In this document: in pieces, positions 7,427 to 11,062 of the stretch | How positions within the stretch are numbered: the stretch's first letter is position 1 | How the letters are laid out: each line of letters starts with the position of its first letter | Assembly (NCBI GenBank): GCA_016765335.1 | Contig: JAESQE010000204.1 | Location: 1-11,062 of the forward strand | DNA: 11,062 nucleotides | Direction of reading: 5' to 3' | DNA from: Planctomycetaceae bacterium | GTDB lineage: Bacteria; Planctomycetota; Planctomycetia; Planctomycetales; Planctomycetaceae | The notes under the pieces: model-generated | Seen by the model: only the letters and a program-made list of their open reading frames with translations | The model's database searches: none | Told to the model about the DNA's origin: nothing | Position numbers and translations under genes: made by a program

Positions 7427-8044
7427 TTATACCTGCGTGAGCATTCGATCCAAAGCGACAATGATTTCACCGGCATCGAATACAACGATGATTGAACCTT
7501 CAATCAAACTGCCTTCAACTTGCAGGCAAACATCGACAAGAATCACCGTCGGTTTATTCAACATGTTTTCTGCAAGCAGCATATTAATGGAATCTGAGTG
7601 TGTAATATCTGGGACTGTATATATCAACTGATCTTCAATGGCATTGGAAATTGAACCCATCACACTATTCAGTAAGATGTTCCCCACTTCCAATAGAATT
7701 GTTTCGTGTTCCGGGCTCATTTTATCGCCCAGATCTTCGTCGTCCGCAAGCATCGATGCAAGAAGAAATGCACTTTGCAAATTAAACAGCAAGCCAACAC
7801 GACCTGCAACTGAACCTTTAAAGCTCTGCGACACCATCAGATCTTCCATGACCGCCTGATTAATAAAAATCTTGTGCGCATCATCGGAACCTAACACCTT
7901 AATTCCTGGAACGCACAACTGAATGTGCGCTTCAACAAGCTGGTTCAGAGCATCGGCTGCTCGTCCAACTCCAATATTCACCAATTCCTGCAAAAGATCT
8001 AATTGATCTTCGCTGAATGGTTCAGAAACAGCTGATTCACTCAT
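7427..8044 (-). CDS. CheC-type response-regulator phosphatase
   Basis: CheC/CheX/FliY-family proteins dephosphorylate CheY-like regulators. The 205 residues form two pseudo-repeated lobes, each with the family's active-site pattern. Site 1 is D16-x3-E20-x2-N23-x22-P46, a perfect match. Site 2 is T115-x3-E119-x2-N122-x22-P145, with Thr where Asp/Ser is usual. Glu and Asn are the residues needed for phosphatase activity, so both sites look competent. Length agrees with CheC (about 200) and not with the single-site CheX (about 150). No FliY-type C-terminal switch domain is present. The ATG overlaps the TGA of the upstream response regulator (ATGA), implying translational coupling and making that regulator the likely substrate. 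CheD, the usual CheC partner, is absent from the window, as are CheA, CheW and receptors. Confidence 0.9.
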   Translation of the reverse strand: MSESAVSEPFSEDQLDLLQELVNIGVGRAADALNQLVEAHIQLCVPGIKVLGSDDAHKIFINQAVMEDLMVSQSFKGSVAGRVGLLFNLQSAFLLASMLADDEDLGDKMSPEHETILLEVGNILLNSVMGSISNAIEDQLIYTVPDITHSDSINMLLAENMLNKPTVILVDVCLQVEGSLIEGSIIVVFDAGEIIVALDRMLTQV

Positions 8045-8415
8045 GATACCACCTTGTTATGCAAGTCAAAGACTTCTTCTATTGCATCCAATAGTTCCTG
8101 CGGTTTGAACGGCTTATTCAGAAAGTTCACGGATCCAAATTCACGACATATTGCCTGAGTACTTTCTTGTATATCAGCGGTCACAACGACAACGGGTGTC
8201 ATCGAACCTGAATCCCGGATCATCCGTAATTGCTCGATGCCATCCACGTTAGGCATTAACAAATCAGAAATGACAAGATCAGGCTGTTCCTGTTGAAAAA
8301 GCTTAAACCCTTCAGCTCCATCACACGCCTGATGAACTTCGTGTCCCTGGTCTGCCAGTGCTGAAAGAACCCGCTTACGTGAAAACTTAGAATCATCAAC
8401 AATCAAAACTTTCAC
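8041..8415 (-). CDS. Single-domain CheY-like response regulator
   Basis: A stand-alone receiver domain of 124 residues with no output domain. All signature residues are present: acidic pair D7/D8, phosphoacceptor D51 (in VISDLLMPNVDG), switch T79 (VVVVTAD), F98 in the aromatic switch position and K101 (NKPFKP). It should be phosphorylated by a histidine kinase and signal by protein contact. The start is GTG at 8415, five bases after a strong AGGAGA (complement of 8421-8426), and MKVLIVDDSKFSRK is the normal beginning of the fold. It shares a 4-nt overlap with the downstream CheC-type phosphatase, so the two form an operon that sets and removes one phosphoryl signal. The cognate kinase is not in the window. 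It could serve motility or some other response; the sequence does not decide. Confidence 0.95.
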   Translation of the reverse strand: MKVLIVDDSKFSRKRVLSALADQGHEVHQACDGAEGFKLFQQEQPDLVISDLLMPNVDGIEQLRMIRDSGSMTPVVVVTADIQESTQAICREFGSVNFLNKPFKPQELLDAIEEVFDLHNKVVS

Positions 8416-8633
8416 AGCAATCTCCTGAAAATATATCTAACCTGGATACAAAACCAATGACCAAATAACCACAAACGTAAATCATAAGAGGATTCACTAC
8501 TCCGTTACATCGTGTAAACCCTATGCCGAAATCCAGATTAGTGCGGCAAAAAGGCGTATCTTTTGGTGGGTTCCCTTGGGTTGAGTACAGGCTATACCGG
8601 TTGTAGTGATGCATCTACCGGTCCCAATTAAAA

Positions 8634-8698
8634 CTAACGCGAAGCTATCGCTCGTGGCCTTGGACTGGCTATGGTTTAGGCAAGATTCGCCGAGTTAG
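8634..8698. other. Possible structured RNA or repeat element
   Basis: CTAACGCGAA (8634-8643) pairs completely with TTCGC (8686-8690) and GTTAG (8694-8698), leaving a 3-nt CGA bulge. Inside, GCCT (8657-8660) can pair with AGGC (8678-8681). The stem is mostly Watson-Crick and folds on either strand, so direction is undecided. It is not a tRNA and I recognise no riboswitch consensus. Confidence 0.3.
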
Positions 8699-8756
8699 CA
8701 AATTACGAATACGTATCAGACGTCTTTTTGACCTGACATCACCGAAATTCGCACAG

Positions 8757-8774
8757 GTACACACTTGTGTGTAC
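8757..8774. promoter_or_regulatory. Perfect 8-bp-arm dyad after the RNase HII-like gene
   Basis: GTACACAC-tt-GTGTGTAC is a perfect inverted repeat 42 nt past the stop of the RNase HII-like gene. Neither strand has a T-run behind it, so it is not a standard intrinsic terminator. The short spacer suits a dimeric DNA-binding protein or a compact mRNA 3' hairpin. Confidence 0.4.
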
Positions 8775-8816
8775 ACGGTCTGTCAGTTGATTTCTCTCCC
8801 ACAAAAGCGGTGAGAA

Positions 8817-9767
8817 TCAACGATTCCGCCAGAACACATTTTCTTCGATAGCTAGCCGGGGCAACAAGTGCTCAACTTCCGAGCGAAATCGAGCTGCGTC
8901 CTGCGGGTAGCCCTTGGTCGGCTTCAACTCAGGCAATTGCTCCAACCAGAAACGATTGAACAAATCCATACAAATTTCGCGTATGTATTTGGCAACCATC
9001 GAGGCAATTGCAACGGGGAAATGTCGCTCACTTTTTACGCCAAAGGTTATTGTCGTTGCTTCTGAACGATACGTACTTTGCGTCTGGGACTCCTGTTCCG
9101 AAAAAAAAGTCTCACCTGAAAATGTCTCATTCAGATATTCCAGATACCGATTCCTACCGCCATGCTTGTCAGCGAAAATCATCGTCTGCGATCCCAAAGG
9201 CGGTCGAACACGTTGAATAAGATCCAATGAGCATCTGGTAAGAAGTTCGCTTTTATTGCCAAGCTTTTCTACCAGATGATTGAATCGCTGGGGACAAATT
9301 ACGTCCACTGCAATTTTTTCAAGCCGCAAAGAATGCGTCTGCATTGCCTGCTCCAACCTCCCGGCATCAACGGCAATCTGATCTGCGTTGCAAGCCAGCG
9401 GAAGTTGTAGATCTCGATTTTGATACCAACTCTGCGTCTCAAACGTTTCTGGAATCGTCCCGGCTAGCTGCTCGATAAACCGTCTGAGTGATTCCACTTC
9501 ATAACCGGCCAACGATGCAAAACCAAATACAGACCGCTCTAACGATTTCAACCCTTTGCTTGACGAGTAAACTTTTTTTGAATCTGCAACATGCAATCGA
9601 TGCTCGCTACGTGCTGGCGTATTGGTAGCAACGGTTTCCAATTCTGACCAAAAATCAAATGAAGAACAATCTTCAGGCACCGACCAAACAGTCGCTGCAA
9701 TCAGCAACGGACCAAGCTTCGGACCATAGCCAGCTTCATCCATACCAATAATATAACGTCTGGCCAC
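8817..9767 (-). CDS. RNase HII-like protein, divergent and enlarged
   Basis: RNase HII cuts RNA in RNA-DNA hybrids and starts removal of misincorporated ribonucleotides. This 316-residue protein keeps the family order: GMDEAGYGPKLGP (8-20, catalytic D10/E11), VADSKKV (60-66), MIFADKHGGRNRY (196-208, probable third carboxylate D200), KSERHFPVAIASMVAKYIRE (245-264, matching the D-x-x-Y-P-x-IAAASI block, with E247 in place of Asp) and KGYPQD (285-290). It is about 100 residues longer than typical RNase HII, the excess lying between DSKK and the third block (about 67-195). The Gly-Arg-Gly that reads the RNA-DNA junction is Gly-Tyr-Gly here. Start is GTG at 9767 with AAGGA about ten bases upstream; the first internal ATG (residue 9) would remove part of the motif. 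It could be a true RNase HII or a sister family in planctomycetes with altered specificity. Confidence 0.8.
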   Translation of the reverse strand: MARRYIIGMDEAGYGPKLGPLLIAATVWSVPEDCSSFDFWSELETVATNTPARSEHRLHVADSKKVYSSSKGLKSLERSVFGFASLAGYEVESLRRFIEQLAGTIPETFETQSWYQNRDLQLPLACNADQIAVDAGRLEQAMQTHSLRLEKIAVDVICPQRFNHLVEKLGNKSELLTRCSLDLIQRVRPPLGSQTMIFADKHGGRNRYLEYLNETFSGETFFSEQESQTQSTYRSEATTITFGVKSERHFPVAIASMVAKYIREICMDLFNRFWLEQLPELKPTKGYPQDAARFRSEVEHLLPRLAIEENVFWRNR

Positions 9768-9939
9768 AGTTGTAACTTCCTTAATGGTAACCTCTTTGAA
9801 TTCAAAGGGAGCTCAGACATTCTGTGTCTGTTTCATTCGAGCATGCCTTCATTTAAGGCAGACAAGAATGTCTACCCTCCGCTCGCAATGTCTTTTGAAT
9901 TAATTGAGGTTCCCTGATATTTATTGGATTGCCAAGCTT
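9768..9939. other. Intergenic region with two related hairpins
   Basis: This 172-nt gap between two minus-strand genes has no ORF. It contains the palindrome CTTTGAATTCAAAG (9794-9807), a dyad CAGACA-ttctg-TGTCTG (9814-9830), a small stem GCCTT/AAGGC (9845-9859) and a stem at 9857-9876. It includes the 3' end of the CBM9-like gene and the leader of the RNase HII-like gene. Confidence 0.5.
9857..9876 (-). repeat. Hairpin GGTAGACA-ttct-TGTCTGCC
   Basis: Read on the minus strand this forms an 8-bp stem (one G-U pair) around a 4-nt loop, 64 nt past the stop of the CBM9-like gene. The plus-strand RNA would have a mismatch instead of the G-U pair, which favours the minus strand. The core AGACATTCT-TGTCTG recurs in opposite orientation at 9814-9830. 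It may end the upstream transcript or be a dispersed repeat; no T-run follows. Confidence 0.4.
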
Positions 9940-11062
9940 CTACTTAAAATGCACAAGCCCTAGCGACGAACGATCAGGAACATTTGATTTCTGATCTCCC
10001 CAGCTCTGAACCGTAACCGCAGGCATAATCCGAGACAGTGAAACGGCCCAGGCGTCTCCGGGATTCAGTCGCTGTTCTCCCAGTAATTCCTTGATCGGGA
10101 TCGCGATTTCAACACGCCAATGAGATGCTTCTGCATCACAAGCCACATACCATGTCGGATCCCAGGACACATCTCCCACGCACGAATCTCGCGTTAATCC
10201 CCGTTGATCCACTTCGAACTTGTAATACGAATGATAATCACGATTGATATCCAAACAAAACTGTAACCGATCAAAGCCTCTCAGGGATTCGTCATACTTT
10301 CTAGTCCCCTTCTGAGCCAAATCTTTGGGTAAATCGGGATGACGCGGGCAGCTTGCTGCAATGTAGAGATAATCCTGATCATAAGACAACAGAACGATTG
10401 CAGAAAGGGGATCAGTACTTTTTCCCAAATCAGATTCTTCACCAGCCGGGCGATTGGAATGAAGACGAATCTCAACTGCATTTTGCCAACACAAATCAGA
10501 AAGAAGCCCGTCCAACTCCGGCGCACTACCAGCCTGCTTACAGACCACATATCGCGAAGGAGAAAGCCCGGTGCTGTTTTTTAGATAGAATTCTGATTCT
10601 GCGATTCGATACAAAGGCGATGCATTTTTCCTGACCAGGAACTGCCCGTAAATTTCATCAGCCGCCCGTATTGCGTTTCGCTGTCGCAGCATACTTGCCA
10701 AAGGCAATTGCACCGCAGGGCTGGCTGCAATTTCAGGCGAGTTTATCTGAAGGTATTTGTAAACAGACAACGCCCGTTGCTGCCACGTAACATTCAAAGA
10801 CTGATGCTCCTGCTGCGATCCCTGACTCACAAGCAGATCAAGACTTTGTTCACCAACCGCAGTCGTCACCAGCTCTGGAATCGCCTCAGGGTTCTCACGG
10901 TTCACGTTAAGTATCTGATTAAAATTCCGTCGAGTCTTTCCGGGGTTCACAGTTCGCCGTACCGATCCTGTTTTTCGATTCTTCAGCCTTTGTATATTCA
11001 GTTCTTGAGACGACCAGAATTGAATCAATTCAACAGCTGCCGAATGACTTAAAGGCTCTTTC
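9940..11062 (-). CDS. C-terminal part of a protein with a CBM9-like domain (partial)
   Basis: The frame is open to the window edge (first full codon at 11061), so the true start lies outside; the TTG at 11028 is not a credible start. Numbering from that TTG, residues about 60-160 look helical, with TPR-like character (WQQRALSVYKYLQ, AIRAADEIYGQFLVR), though I cannot define clear repeats. Residues about 166-362 match the carbohydrate-binding family 9-like beta-sandwich: an opening LDGLLSDLCWQNA, then LLSYDQDYLYIAASCP, FDRLQFCLDINRDYHSYYKFEVDQRG, DPTWYVACD, WRVEIAIPIKEL and GDAWAVSLSRI. Such domains end many large planctomycete and Bacteroidetes exported proteins and may bind glycans; here the ligand is unknown. 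The TAG at 9940 follows GLVHFK. What the N-terminal part does cannot be told from this window. Confidence 0.8.
   Translation of the reverse strand, partial: KEPLSHSAAVELIQFWSSQELNIQRLKNRKTGSVRRTVNPGKTRRNFNQILNVNRENPEAIPELVTTAVGEQSLDLLVSQGSQQEHQSLNVTWQQRALSVYKYLQINSPEIAASPAVQLPLASMLRQRNAIRAADEIYGQFLVRKNASPLYRIAESEFYLKNSTGLSPSRYVVCKQAGSAPELDGLLSDLCWQNAVEIRLHSNRPAGEESDLGKSTDPLSAIVLLSYDQDYLYIAASCPRHPDLPKDLAQKGTRKYDESLRGFDRLQFCLDINRDYHSYYKFEVDQRGLTRDSCVGDVSWDPTWYVACDAEASHWRVEIAIPIKELLGEQRLNPGDAWAVSLSRIMPAVTVQSWGDQKSNVPDRSSLGLVHFK

Larger units (their letters stand above)
8416..8816. other. Gene-free, dyad-rich region upstream of the response regulator
   Basis: This 401-nt stretch separates the RNase HII-like gene from the response-regulator gene (both minus strand). 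The only open frame (minus, to 8614) overlaps the regulator start and has no recognisable features. The region holds a bulged 10-bp stem (8634-8698), two ACCGGT sites 21 bp apart (8596-8601 and 8617-8622) flanking the palindrome GATGCATC, the small palindromes ATACGTAT (8709-8716) and AGACGTCT (8718-8725), and a perfect dyad at 8757-8774. It may contain the operon's promoter, a small RNA or dispersed repeats; I could not assign a clear -35/-10 pair or match a known RNA family. Confidence 0.5.

Noticed and set aside
8396..8614. A 72-codon minus-strand frame upstream of the response regulator
   Set aside because: It overlaps the regulator start in another frame, has no ribosome binding site I can defend and no recognisable motif.
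8416..8816. A tRNA or known riboswitch in the long gap
   Set aside because: No T-loop GTTCRANTC, cloverleaf or familiar riboswitch core could be found by eye.

Overview
The window reads as ordinary chromosome from a planctomycete, probably of the Planctomycetales/Planctomycetaceae type. This is inferred from several things together: an oversized SecA of about 1190 residues, a DUF1570-type secreted metallopeptidase-like protein, an RNase HII-like protein with a divergent DEAG-Y-G motif, a CBM9-like domain on a larger protein, moderate GC content, loose gene packing and repeat-like hairpins between genes. A WaaA (KdtA) homologue indicates a Gram-negative-type envelope with Kdo-containing lipid A. 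No tRNA, rRNA, CRISPR array, insertion sequence or phage gene was seen.

Layout. Positions 91-1425 (-) encode WaaA, the Kdo transferase. A 325-nt gap (1426-1750) follows, with three short dyads just upstream of waaA and a 25-nt-arm imperfect inverted repeat of the kind scattered in many genomes. Positions 1751-5317 (-) encode SecA. A divergent 528-nt intergenic region separates secA from 5846-7414 (+), a signal-peptide-bearing DUF1570-like protein with an HEATH zinc-binding motif; it holds an extended -10 promoter for the + gene. That gene converges, with only 12 nt between stops, on a two-gene operon read on the minus strand: a single-domain CheY-like response regulator (8041-8415) and a CheC-type phosphatase (7427-8044), overlapping by ATGA. 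A 401-nt gene-free stretch (8416-8816) is rich in dyads. Then come an RNase HII-like protein (8817-9767, -), a 172-nt gap with two related hairpins, and the C-terminal part of a protein ending in a CBM9-like domain (9940 to the window edge, -).

How the genes fit together. WaaA (outer-membrane lipid), SecA (export motor) and the DUF1570 protein (a predicted Sec substrate) all concern the envelope, but nothing shows that they are co-regulated. The response regulator and CheC homologue form a self-contained phospho-signalling pair with no kinase, receptor or CheD in view.

The most notable observation is in SecA. The region corresponding to the helical wing domain appears to be present as five tandem, divergent copies, each with an (I/L)-(A/S)-x-W-A-like signature. 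The four extra modules (about 268 residues) account for nearly all of the protein's extra length over E. coli SecA. The second most notable is the RNase HII-like protein, in which the junction-sensing Gly-Arg-Gly is Gly-Tyr-Gly and the usual fourth catalytic Asp appears as Glu.
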